Shown: piece after piece, positions 1 through 12,800 of the stretch
Numbering within the stretch: the stretch's first letter is position 1
Layout of the letters: each line of letters starts with the position of its first letter
Source of the DNA: Watersipora subatra
Taxonomy: Eukaryota > Bryozoa > Gymnolaemata > Cheilostomatida > Watersiporidae
DNA: 64,000 nt
Direction: 5' to 3'
Assembly: GCF_963576615.1 (NCBI RefSeq)
Contig: NC_088711.1
Span: forward strand, 33,530,121 to 33,594,120
The notes under the pieces: model-generated
The model's input: the letters and a program-made list of their open reading frames with translations, nothing else
Told to the model about the DNA's origin: nothing
Database searches by the model: none
Program-made: the position numbers and the translations under genes

Positions 1-561
1 CAATAGTTCAATATATACTTTATTGTTATCTGCGCATAGGCAATAACTCATATAACTATTGTAGGTGGTTAAGCGTTTAGGTTCATAGTAGTCTCACAAG
101 CCCATACTGTCCAAATTCTTCTGTTTAACTGGTAATTGTATTCCTAAGATTTTTGAATGCATTTGGTAAACATAATCAAAGTATTGATTTCATAGAAATG
201 AATTTGTTGAAGCATGGTTTTAAGAGACCTTTAGTTATTGCAAAGTTTAGATGATAAGAATGTATTTATAGCAGTCAGGTACTGCAATTCCTGTAGCCAG
301 CTGCATTTTCTCAGCTAAAAAAGATATATGCTGAGTTAACTGCTAGACCCTATGTCCTATTGTTATTGCCAATGTCAGATAGCCGCCAATTGATATGTTT
401 CCATGAGAAACTCGTATATTACGCACAAGTTCTTATTTTCACTGAACCGATTAGCCTTATTTTTGGCTTTGCTGTGTTTGTGTCTGATGTTTTATTCCAT
501 AATATCGAGTGCGTCATTTCCTGGGGATATAAGCTTTATATCACAATATTCTAAGCGTACC
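1..561. other. Left-edge non-coding DNA
   Basis: AT-rich sequence with only short open frames lacking family resemblance or splice context. I see no gene, RNA or clear repeat. Confidence 0.5.
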
Positions 562-2520
562 TATCATAGAGTTATCTCCCCCCTAGAGTGATAACTGTGC
601 CTTCAACAACACGAGCGTTTCCGGTGCCAACAAGGAGCGTTTAAGCCACACCCCTTTTTTGTGCTAGTCAATCGTAGTGATTGACAGAACAATAACATCA
701 GCCATGAGAATGATCATGAATTTCCACAGTTAAGATAGTAATTATTGCTCATATTAAAGAAATGATGATTATAGTTTATTACTCTAATATATGCTTATTA
801 TTTAAAGCAATTCAATACCTACATGCCTTGCAAAGTCACTGAATAGATAGTGTTAAGTAAGTGAGTTAATGCAATCAGTTACTCCAATGATATACAGCTC
901 CACACATGGGGGCTGTATATCATTGGTTACTCAGTGATAAGATAGATAGTCATACTGGGGTTGTATTACATTGGTGTGATGGGAAACTAATCGACTGCCA
1001 TCAACTGAAAGTATTGACATTGTATGGTGATAGAGTGATTCATTGACACGACAGTTCACAAACAGCCCTTGCATGTAATATTAGATTTCAATACATATCA
1101 ATCAAATACATAGACTAGCTTGAAGCAAAGATGTTCACTAGTTAGTGGACATCTTTGCTTGATGTAAGCAAGCAAAAAGTTTGAAAGAGTGGCAAATGTT
1201 GTTATATGTTAGATAAAAATAAATTATACTAAATTATAATTATTTAAAAATAAAATAGACTTTTTTATTACTTTATTTATTAAATAATTTTTTATTGTAA
1301 TCATAGCTAAACAGATTATATTTAGCGATTACTTGCTAATTATTTTACATTTAAACACATTTACAGTTTTATTTTTCTTCCTAATTTATTTCCACAAAAC
1401 ACTTCTTTCATGATATGAAATTTAAAAGTTGTAGTCGTTTGAAAAAGCTTGAAAACCTTTACATTTGTTTTCTTTTTCCGCTTAATTCATTTGAACTGCT
1501 TAAAAATATTTTCTCATGATATGAAGTTTAAAAGTTAGAATGGTAAATGTTATATAAAAATAAATTTTCTGTCCAAAGACTTTTATTACTCGGGTAGTAT
1601 AGCTTATAGTTGATGGCAGTCGATTAGCTTCCCATCACACTAATGTAATACAACCCCAGTATGACTATCTATCTTATCTATGAGTAACTGATTGCATTAA
1701 CTCACTTACTTAACACTATCTATTCAGTGCCTTTGCAAGTCATGTAGGTATTAGAGATTACGTGTATGTCACTATTTCCATTTCCATAATTCATTTCCAT
1801 AGCATTTCCATAATTCATTTCCATATTATTTCCATTTCCATAACATTTCCCTACTTCATTTCCATATTATTTCCATAACATTTCCATAATTCATTTCCAT
1901 TTCCATAACATTTCCACCATTCATTTCCATAGTATTTCCATAACATTTCCATAATTCATTTCCATATTATTTCCATTTTCATAACATTTCCACAATACAT
2001 TTCCACAATTCATTTGCATAACATTTCCATAATTCATTTCCATATTATTTCCATAACATTTCCATAACATTTCCCTACTTCTTTTCCATATTGTTTCCAT
2101 TTCCATAATTCATTTCTATATTATTTCCATTTCCACACCATTTCCATATTTCTAAAATAAAATTTCCATATCCATTTCCCTAAAATTATGGAAATATTTA
2201 TGTTTATGGAAATGGATATGGAAAAGTAAACATTTCCATAATATGTATAGCGATCCCTGGTAGGTATTGAATTGCTTTAAATAATAAACATATATTAGAA
2301 TGATAAACTATAATCATCATTTCTTTAATATGAGCATTAGTTACTATCTTAACTGGAAATTCATGATCCTTGTTTAACCCTTCTCATGGATGATGTTACT
2401 GATCTAGTCAATCACTACGACTGACTGGCACAAAAAAGGGGCGTGGCCTAAACGCTCCTTGTCGGCACCGGAAACGCTCGTGTAGTTATCACTCTAGTTG
2501 GAGATAACTCTATGGTACCT
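562..2520. mobile_element. Foldback (long inverted repeat) element
   Basis: The ends are inverted copies: TATCATAGAGTTATCTCC on the left answers GGAGATAACTCTATGG on the right. Pairing continues inward: the segment with ACACGAGCGTTTCCGG (about 610-625) reappears reversed near 2465-2485, and the 770-880 segment reappears reversed at about 1680-1755 and 2255-2330. The core contains a hairpin (about 1121-1161) and a tail-like stretch (about 1505-1600) shared with 39780-39880. No transposase frame is visible, so it is a non-autonomous foldback/MITE. A TTTCCAT minisatellite interrupts the right arm. Confidence 0.7.
1771..2240. repeat. TTTCCAT-type minisatellite
   Basis: Irregular tandem array of CATTTCCATAA/CATTTCCATATTAT-like words inside the right arm of the foldback element. 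The minus-strand open frame through it (MEME...NYGNVM-like) is only the repeat read as protein. Confidence 0.85.
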
Positions 2521-2785
2521 ATTACATAGATTTTGGATGTCAAAGGGATTTTTAGATGATTTTCTCAATTGAACTAGAAGGTTGATCACTGACAGCAAAT
2601 CTACCCTAAAAGCTGCATACACCATAAGCCCTACCCAACTTGCAGCATGAGATAGACCAAAATGGAAAACTAAAATGTTTTCTACAAACATGATATATGG
2701 GGTTGTCTTTTCATTTTCCTGAAGTTATAAACCATTTAAATGCATTGTCAAACAATAGAATGTCTCTCTACCTTGCTCTGTTGTT

Positions 2786-3458
2786 CCTATAGGGATTACT
2801 AGGTGAATGTCCGGTGTTGCACGGGTAGTAAAATAATTACCCAATGAATTTGAGTAACTTACCTGGGAAACAAGTAGTCTAAATCTTTGCGAAAACAATT
2901 GCCGGTTTATAATTGTTCCGTTACATGTAATGATCAACGTTACATGTAATGATCAACGTTACATGTAATGATCAACGTTACATGTAATGATCAACGTTAC
3001 ATGTAATGATCAACGTTACATGTAATGGTCAACGTTACATGTAATGATCAACGTTACATGTAATGATCAACGTTACATGTAATGATCAACGTTACATGTA
3101 ATGATCAACGTTACATGTAATGATCAACGTTACATGTAATGATCAACGTTACATGTAATGATCAACGTTACATGTAATGATCAACGTTACATGTAATGAT
3201 CAACGTTACATGTAATGATCAACGGTGCTAGTTAATAACCTCAAGCATTTCAAGCAGGAGTATTTTAACCAATGTAATGAATGTCATGTCATCACTGGCA
3301 TTCATGGGTGTTGTAGTGTAGTGGGTTAGATCGGTGGTCCGCAGACTGGCAGGTTCTGAGATCAAATCCTCTGTGATGTGGATTTTTCATTCCTAGATTT
3401 TAACTAGATGTAGCTGCACACACACGACACACAGACTTTAAGATTTATATATAGATGA
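2786..3458 (-). mobile_element. HINE/Helitron-like non-autonomous element with tRNA-like module
   Basis: Read on the minus strand, the left end near 3458 has CATCTATATATAAATC followed by GTCTGTGTGTC, and the right end near 2786-2830 has ACCCGTGCAAC, the partly palindromic tail common in invertebrate Helitron/HINE-like elements. A tRNA-like piece with a weak B-box (GAGATCAAATCC, about 3358-3370) lies between. The element resembles 39884-40816, sharing AATAATTACCCAATGAATTTGAG and AACCAATGTAATGA. A 19-bp minisatellite fills its centre, as known for oyster 'pearl' elements. Family assignment is inferred from end motifs. Confidence 0.55.
2919..3224. repeat. 19-bp minisatellite (ACGTTACATGTAATGATCA)
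   Basis: About 16 nearly identical 19-bp units, directly adjacent without spacers. Each has a short palindrome (TTACATGTAA). It forms the core of the surrounding HINE-like element. Confidence 0.95.
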
Positions 3459-3796
3459 GGAGTTCTTTTTTTAAGAAAAGTGCACACCATTTGCAATCAC
3501 ATAATACTCTGTCTGTCAAATGATCCAGCTGTCTATAGACAGAATATTAGAAATATGCGCAATAGTCTGTAACGCAGTTAAACATGTATGTGATTTTTAT
3601 GATGTGTATAATTAACAATTAATGACAATTTATTGAATTTGCCGCACTAATTCATGTTTACTCAGGCTAGACCGGTTTGGATTACTGCAAGAGAGTCAAG
3701 CAACATATTGGAGCTTTCCTGCATGCCTGATATATACTAACAAATTTTGTCTTGTTCTAGATAACAGGGAGCGCACAGAACAACCTTCAGTAAGGA

Positions 3797-3840
3797 ATGG
3801 CGACCTCCCACCCTCCAGCAGAGCGTGGTCGTCAGCTATC
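3797..3840 (+). CDS. DNAJC5: DNAJC5 coding exon 1
   Basis: Start ATG at 3797. Encodes MATSHPPAERGRQLS (last codon split, phase 2), aligning with the serine-containing N-terminus of CSP. Donor TC|GTTAGT. The exon itself probably begins at 3761 after CTTGTTCTAG. Confidence 0.85.
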
Positions 3841-6800
3841 GTTAGTATCCATAGTACATATATACTGCAAGAACCCTACTCATTCATCTCCTCGCTAGCT
3901 TCTCTCTTTCTCTCACACTTGCATGACTAATCTGGCATGCATTCTAGAGATAGATAGAATAATCACTGATATTATCAGCTATGAGTGCTATTACAATGTT
4001 GCTATGAGCGATGTATCTACCATATCACTATGATTTTATAACTTCCAGTCACAAAGCTGTGCCTAGTCATGTCTCCGTGTATGTTACATGTATGCCATGT
4101 TTTTCTTTTAAAACAGTTTAATAGAAGGGTACAATTTTTTGTATTACTTCGATGTATCTCGTAATGCCCTCTAGGAAATGCCCAGTGACCACATGCTAGT
4201 CACTTGTTTGTTATGTCTAACTCTAGTACTGAGTTGGGTGTCTAAGTCTTTACAATAATTTAGTAATTGTTTCATCAGTTTTAACGATTTTGGGTTTGCT
4301 TTATTGCACTGCAGGAGGAATAACGTTTACTTCACTCTAATTAGAATAACTCTAACCACAAAATCAATTGTTGCTTTATCACAAGATACATATTGCTAGG
4401 TTATCACTCTTTTAGTTGCTTACGTAATGACACAAATACTTAAAGCTGACCATTGAAAATGTCTATTTATGTAGTGATGCATTTTAATCCTGGTATACGC
4501 CTCATATCATAGCATACGCTACATATCCTAGCATACGCTACATATCATATCATAGCATACGCTACATATCCTAGCATACGCAACATATCCTAGCATACGC
4601 TACATATCCTAGCATACGCTACATATCATAGCATACGCTACATATCCTAGCATACGCAACATATCCTAGCATACGCTACATATCCTAGCATAGGCTACAT
4701 ATCATAGCATACGCTACATATCCTAGCATACGCTACATATCCTAGCATACGCTACATATCCTAGCATATGTTACATATCATACGCTACATATCCTAGCAT
4801 ACACTACATATCATAGCATACGCAACCTATCCTAGCATACGCTACATATCATAGCATATGTTACATATCATACGCTACATATCCTAGCATACGCTACATA
4901 TCATAGCATACGCAACCTATCATAGCATACGCTACATATCATAGCATACGCAACATATCATAGCATACGCTACATATCCTAGCATAGCTAGAGGATCGTT
5001 TTAATTTTCACCAAACACTATAAACAGTTCACATATTCACTTTGTAATTTTAACCACAGAACTTCTGGTACAAGTTTGTACGAGCTCCTGGGATTGAGCA
5101 AGGAAGCATCCCCGGATGATATTAAGAAATCCTACCGAAAGGTGAGACAGAGTAGTGAATGAAATAGTAGTCTCTCAGTATGCCAAACATTACACTTTAT
5201 TATTCAAGCTTTCTACTAGCTCCTGATTAGTTCATGCCTTTTTATTTCTGGCGCAATAGTAACAGAAAGTTGACTAGTTCATCATTATGTGTGCTGTTCT
5301 CTCCACCATAACAGATCATACCTCATCTGTTTGCTCTGCAGATGGCTCTCAAATGCCACCCAGACAAGAACAAAGGAAATGATGAGGCAACAGAGCTCTT
5401 TAAACAGATCAACCATGCCAACTCGGTGCTAACAGATCATACAAAGAAAAAGATCTATGATCAGTATGGCTCTATGGGTCTGCATTTAGCGAGTCAGATT
5501 GGGGAAGAGAGATTTGGTACCTACCTCCTCCTACAGAAACCTTGGGCTAAGGTATTTGAGTTTCGTACTCAGCTATTTGCAGTCCAGTACTCAGCTATAC
5601 ACAGTACAGTACTCAGCTATATACAGTAAAATACTCAGCTATATACAGTAAAATACTCAGCTATATACAGTACAATACTCAGCTATATATAGTACAGTAC
5701 TCAGCTATACACAGTACAGTACTCAGCTATATACAGTACAGTACTCAGCTATACACAGTACAATACTCAGCTATACACAGTACAATACTCAGCTACAGAT
5801 AATTCATATTTGTACTTTTTTCAGGCGTTGGCTGTAGTTGCCTGCCTTCTAACTGGATGTTGCTTTTGCTGCTGCTGCTGCCTCTGCTGTAACTGCTGCT
5901 GTGGTAAATGTGGGCCACAGGACTTCGATGAGGAGGCAAACAATTCATTCACCTCCCAGGTCAGTCCTTAGGTGGTTCCTGATTGTTCTGTTCCTTCAGT
6001 CTCACAGTGTAGGCCACTCTTGTCTCACAGTGTAGGGTCACTCTTGTCTCAACTGTAGGGCCACTCTTGTCTCAACTGTAGGGCCATTCTTGTCTCAACT
6101 GGAGGGCCACTCTTGTCTCAACTGGAGGGCCACTCTTGTCTCAACTGTAGGGCCACTCTTGTCTCAACTGTAGGACCACTTTTGTCTCACAGTGTAGGGC
6201 CACTCTTGTCTCAACTGTAGGGCCACTCTTGTCTCAACTGTAGGGCCACTCTTGTCTCAACTGTAGGGCCACTCTTGTCTCAACTGTAGGGCCACTCTTG
6301 TCTCAACTGTAGGACCACTCTTGTCTCAACTGTAGGACCACTCTTGTCTCACAGTGTAGGGCCACTCTTGCCTCAACTGTAGGGCCACTCTTGTCTCACA
6401 GTGTAGGGCTACTCTTGTCTCAACTGTAGGGCCACTCTTGTCTCAACTGTAGGGCCACTCTTGTCTCAACTGTAGGGCCACTCTTGTCTCACAGTGTAGG
6501 GCCACTCTTGTCTCAACTGTAGGACCACTCTTGTCTCACAATGTAGTGCCACTCTTGTCTCAACTGTAGTGCCACTCTTGTCTCAACTGTAGGGCCACTC
6601 TTGTCTTACAGTGTAGTGCCACTCTTGTCTCAACTGTAGGGCCACTTTTTCTTGCTGATTCATTGTCTCTCAGAACAGCACCTTATTGCGCAAGTCTTAT
6701 TTGTCTAAGTCTATGACATTTCATGACATAGCAGTTTGTAAAGGACTAATAGCCTAGATTTTGTTTACAGTTGAGGCTTAACATTGCATAGTTGGTTTAT

Positions 6801-9800
6801 TCCTTCTCTGCTGACCTAGTGATTGTTTGAAGCCTTCATGTAAATACAGTCAAACATGAATAACTCGAACTTCAAGGGACCGAGCAAAAGTGTTCGAATT
6901 ATCAGAGCGTTCAAGTTATCAGAGCACTGTCACAAGTCCATATATTTACTTATTTATTAGTAGATACATGTACATATACAAACTATAATATAAATCAAAA
7001 GCACAAATGGCTTGTTTCAAATTAAATGCTTCTAATGTAAAGTTTAAAACGTTTTCATGAAAAAGTATAGAGATTTTTCTATCACTTGAGATTGGTTTGT
7101 TGTTTGAGGTGATGTTATTGCCAGGACGTTTTACAGATTGACATTGGCAAAACTTGATCGTTGTTGAAATGCTCAAAAGAAAAGACATTTTTTTCTTTTG
7201 GGGTTTTACCCACGATCAATTTTGCCGTTTTTTCTTGAAGTTTATGCAGATTACCTTACTTTACCTGGGATTCGTTAAGAGCAACACTCCGAGGCAGTTC
7301 AATTAGAAGTTTTACGAGGTTTTACGGTACATTCTATATCACTCACACTTTTTTAATAGATACTTATTGAATGTACACACGTATTCTGTGTTTAGGTCAA
7401 ACGATGAATAGTTTTTTGTAGCTCAGACAATGTATACGTTTAATTACAACATTTTTTAAGACGTTTTAAACATTCAACATTCCGACGTTGATTCAACACG
7501 GAATCAACGTCGGAAAACTATTCATCACGGGCTAGCCGGGTCACGCACTCAAGAATTTTCGCCACGCACATACAAAACAACATGCGATTTTTGTTTTGTA
7601 TGTGCGTAGCGAAAATCCTTGCACGCGTGACCCGGCTAGCCCGTGCTATTCATCGTATCGCAGTATAAATCAAATTTCACCAAACTTTTAGAAAAGTCGT
7701 TGACAAAAATATTTTGCCGATGGTGGTAATAACGACGCTTATGAATTACGAAAAGATGAAGTTTACCTCTATGGCTTTGAATAAAGTGATTTTCTAAAGC
7801 GATAACAACCGTTTCGGTAGCCGTTGGGCAAAAAACAGTTCGAATTAACAGTGTTGAGTTCGAGTTATCTATAGCAATTTATCATTACGTGGGAACGGAC
7901 CAAAGGAAATGTTCGAATTAACCATGTGTTCGAGCTATCCGTGGACGAGTTATCCATGTTTGACTGTAGTTTCTTCATTAGTAAAAATCCAGCCTTGTAC
8001 TTCTCTTGTTTTTAAATTGAAATTAGCATCATGTAGATGTTTTTCTACTAATGGCTTTTGTATCCATTGTGATATCTGTTTGACCAATTACAGTGCGCTG
8101 TCTCCATACGATTTTAATCCATTCCAGGGTTGGCATCGTAGAGCGAAAATGTCATATAGAAGGGTATATAACCCATAATAATTATTATATAATTTGCAAA
8201 CATTCTCCGGTAGAAATCATCAAAATTTTATAGAAGTACTGTACATTTTAAAAATTAGTTACAAAATAGTATGTTAACTTTACTAACTGTAGTGACCTAC
8301 AGTAACTTTAGTATATTTCGTGTTTATGATCTGCAATAAAATGTGTAATATTCCAATGTATGTGCAGTAGCAGCAGTTCATCAGTTGCACCTCAACGTTT
8401 TTCATTTTACTAAAATTTTATCATCTATCGGTTTCCAGCTTCGCTTTCACTGTAACTTTTAGCCGACTTCATTAAAACCTTTTTCAACCTAATTTGACAA
8501 GAAAGCCCAAGTGATGGTGTTGTCAAAAATGTTCTGTTTAATATGTAATGAAGTGGATTTTTGTTAGCAGGCTAAGGGAAGTTGTCTGATCCCTCATCCT
8601 CTCTTCGCAGGGCTCGCTACTCCAACTTTGCTACTGGTTTTAAAGGGAAAATATTACTGCAATAGTACTCTAATAATACTGTAATAACACTCTAATAATA
8701 CTCCAATAGTAGTCTAATAATACTCTAATAAAACTCTAATAATAGTCTAATAATACTCTAATAAAACTCTGATAATACTCTAATAATACTCTAATATAGT
8801 CTAATAATACTCTAATAATACTTTAAATTAGTCTAATAATACTCTATTAAGAGTCTAATAATACTCTAAAAATACTCTAAAAATATTCTAATAATACTCT
8901 AATAATACTCTAATATAGTCTAATAATACTCTAATAATACTCTAAATTAGTCTAATAATACTCTGATAATACTCTAAAAGTACTCTAAAAATACTCTAAT
9001 AATAGTCTAATAATACTCTAATAATACTCTAATATAGTCTAATAATACTCTATTAAGAGTCTAATAGTACTCTAAAAATACTCTAATAATAGTCTAATAA
9101 TACTCTAATATAGTCTAATATAGTCTAATAATACTCTATTAAGAGTCTAATAGTACTCTATAAATACTCTAATAATAGTCTAATAATACTCTAATAATAC
9201 TCTAATAATACTCTGATAATGGTCTAATAATACTCTGATAATGGTCTAATAATACAGTGCACCCTCAGGCTACGACTACCCTGATATACGACTTTGTCAC
9301 CTTGCAAAGTGGACCATGACGATTTTTTCACCCCACCATATGAATTCAACAAAATTTTGCCCGAGTTCAAATTTAGCAGTCTGTGTGCTTATTACGTAGG
9401 TCAAAATAATAAAGACACCAAAATGCACTTTGCTGAAAATATTTTCACAATCCCTGAAAGAGACACGATGACCATTTTCTCTCAGTTCTGCAATTCTCGT
9501 GCGTAAAAAGGTAATACATTCTCTTTAAACCAATAGCAAAGTTGGAGTTGCGTTCTCTTCAAACAGAAGGTCAGACAGCTTCTCTTAACTTGCTAACAAA
9601 AATCCACTTCATTACTAAAATGGCATCGTTTCGGTTTTCTTGCCGAATTGGGTTAAAAAAGTTTTCAACAGGCCTCTTGAAAGTTATGGTGAAAGCATGA
9701 CCGAAGCAGCTAAGTAATACAGTTTTAGGAATAAAAGTTGAAATTCGGTAAAATAGTTGAAAATACATATTAAAACTTAGCTTTAAAGATGTGATTGCGT

Positions 9801-12800
9801 CAAAGAAGTCGATCAATTGAAATTAAGGCCAATATAATTCTAAAACATCAGCTACAATTTGATGTCATTTTTGTCTTTGTAGACTAGCCCTGTCCAGAGA
9901 TATAAGCGTTTAAAGGAGATCATTTTTTGAAATGCTCAGATTCAAGCGGATGTTTTATTCGTAGCGTATATAGTGAGCGTAAATAAGTGTTCGCGAGCGA
10001 TAAACATACTATCTCTTTTTTAGCCAATCATCTGCACGAAATTTTTATGTAGGTCACAATAAATGTTATCGCTAATAAAACGTGTTGTCTGTGATATCGA
10101 AGTTTCTCGTCGTTAGGGAATTTACTGAATAATTAGATCATGCATCGACGTCGTTATTTAATTTACTGAATTAATTGACATCGTTAATTTACTGAATTAC
10201 TGCATCATTGACACTTTTTATTGACGAAAACTAGAATTGTAATAATGCTTCCAACTTCCAGCAAAGGTGACTCAGAGTTTTCTGAGCATCAGGTGGTTAA
10301 AGATTGCGGCAGACAGCTTATGATTAGAATTGACAGGCGTCAGCAGCGTTATGCTGCAGAGGAAGATAGGAGATTGGAGGTAAATCTACATGTATCGTTA
10401 ACTTTTAGTCTTCTATGTATATACTAAGCTAAAGGTAAAAATTTTTACTACTCGTGAGTACATTTACTGATTAATAAAATTATAACATTCTGCTATCACC
10501 AATCAGCGTTTCATAACATTTTTATCGTTTCATCTAGCTATAACATTTGCTTCAAATTGTCTTTGGTAGTTTTAGCTGGTAAGTTAGATTTGTGATTAGA
10601 ATTTATGTTCACTTCTCACTTGTAGAAAGTGAGGAAAATGGATTGATCAATGCTCATCATTAACTCCCAGAAACAACGCTTCGAATTGTTGGCTTAGTGT
10701 ACTTATGCTTTTGTTAAACATTTGTTCATTTTATAATTTTACTCTCTCAATTTGTCTAACTCCCAAGTTGAAAGTTTTCAGTAGATACACGTTACAACGA
10801 CATCTTGATGAATGACATATACAGTGAAACATGGATAACTCGCCCTCGGATATAGCGAACACATGGTTAACTCGAATGGATTTGCTTGGTCCGTTCCCAC
10901 GCAATGATAAATGGCTCTATATAACTCGAACTCAACACTGTTATAATGAACTGTTTTTTGCCCAACAGCTACTGAAACGGTTGTTATCGCTTTAGAAAAT
11001 CACTTTATTCCAAGCCATAGAGGTAAACCTCAACTTTTCGTAATTCATAAGCGTCGTTATTACCTCCATCGGCAAAATATTTTTGTCAACGACTTTTCTA
11101 AAGGTTTGATGAAATTTGATTTATCCTGCTATACGATGAATAGCACGGGCTAGCCGGGTCACGCGTGCAAGGATTTTCCCCACGCACATACAAAACAAAA
11201 ACAGCATGTTGTTTTTGTATTTGCGTGGCGAAAATCTTTGAGTGCGTGACCCGGCTAGCCCGTGATGAATAGTTTTCCGACGTTGATTCCGTGTTGAATC
11301 AACGTCGGAATGTTGAATGTTTAAAACGTCTTAAAAATTGTTGTAAGTAATTAAACGTATATGTTGTCTTAGCTAAAAAAAACTATTCATCGTTTGACCT
11401 AAACACAGAATACGTGTGTACATTCAATAAGTATCCATTCAAAAAGCGTTAGTGATATACAATGTACCGTAAAACCTCGTAAAACTTTTAATTGAACTGC
11501 CTCGGAGTGTTGCTCTTAACAAATCCCAGGTAAAGTAAGGTAATCTTTGCATAAACTTCAAGAAAATTCGGCAAAATTGATCGCGGGTAAAACGCTCAAA
11601 AGAAAAAGATGTCTTTTCTTTTGAGCATTTCAGCAATGATCAAGTTTTGCCAATGTCAATCTAAAAAACGTCCTGGCAATAACATCACCTCAAACAACAA
11701 ACCAATCTCAAGTGATAGAAAAATCTCTATACTTTTTGATAAAAACGTTTTAAGCTTTACATTAGAAGCATTAAATTTGAAACAAGTCATTTGTGCTTTT
11801 GATTTATATTATAGTTTGTATATGTACATGTATCTACTAATAAATAAGTAAATACATGGACTTGTGACAGTGCTCTGATAACTTGAACGCTCTGATAATT
11901 CGAACACTTTTGCTCGGTCCCTTGAAGTTTGAGTTATCCGAGTTTCACTGTATTTATTACATTTGTTTTATTGATTACAGGTTTTATTGATTATCTAGTA
12001 ACTAGTTTTCGGTGTGGGTAGCAACTGAGAACTTCGCTAATACAAGGCCTCTCTGAAATAAGTTAACTCGACGACCTAATTACTGTTGACTGGCAAAATC
12101 GGAGTCGGTACTCAGACGGTTACACAGCATTTAGAGGAAACTAATATGACAAATTTTTAATTACCTTTATCTAAGGTGTTGGAGACATTTATAATAATGT
12201 ACATGTATTTGTAGCTAGATTAAAAATTTTATTCTACCAATCATAAGCAAATACAAAATAAAATATATGCCAATAGAGCCGCGTAGGACTGGACTTTTAT
12301 CGCAATAGCCGATGTGAATACAAAAGATAGAGACAGGCTGTCTCACTATATAGATCATTCTGGGCAAATTTGGCCTCATCTTTTTTTAGCGTTTTTACCG
12401 CGATCAATTTTTTCCGATTTTAATCTTGAAATATCATGACAATGAGATCGTCTAAAACAATAAACTACATGTCAACTGATAGAAGAAAATTGATACTTTC
12501 TGTTAAAATCAACTAAAGTTGGACACAGTCACATCTTTAAGTGTGCGGGATTAGTAAGCTAAACTTATTTGAGGTAAATTCAAAGCTTATGTTATACGTA
12601 CGTCATAATTCAAAGTTTGTTATACGTATGTCTGTCTTAAAGGTTAGAACTCCCTACGGTACATTACGATGTTACATTTTATTGCAGATCATAACCAATA
12701 AATACAATAAAGTTTCAGCAAGTAACTATAGGTACTAAGATTAACATGCTATTTTGTTACTAGTTTTTAATATGTACATCACTTATATAAAATTTTGACA

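Noticed and set aside
1921-2106. Met/Asn/Glu-rich minus-strand ORF
   Set aside because: Simple translation of the TTTCCAT minisatellite.
2919-3224. CRISPR-like array of 19-bp repeats
   Set aside because: Units abut directly with no unique spacers, and the context is an animal genome; it is a minisatellite.
10221-10427. Possible DNAJC5 cassette exon (open frame ending in a good donor GAG|GTAAAT)
   Set aside because: The best acceptor (TTCCAG at 10262) needs phase 2 input, whereas exon 4 ends in phase 0; in phase 0 it hits TGA at once. It also lies within a transposon.
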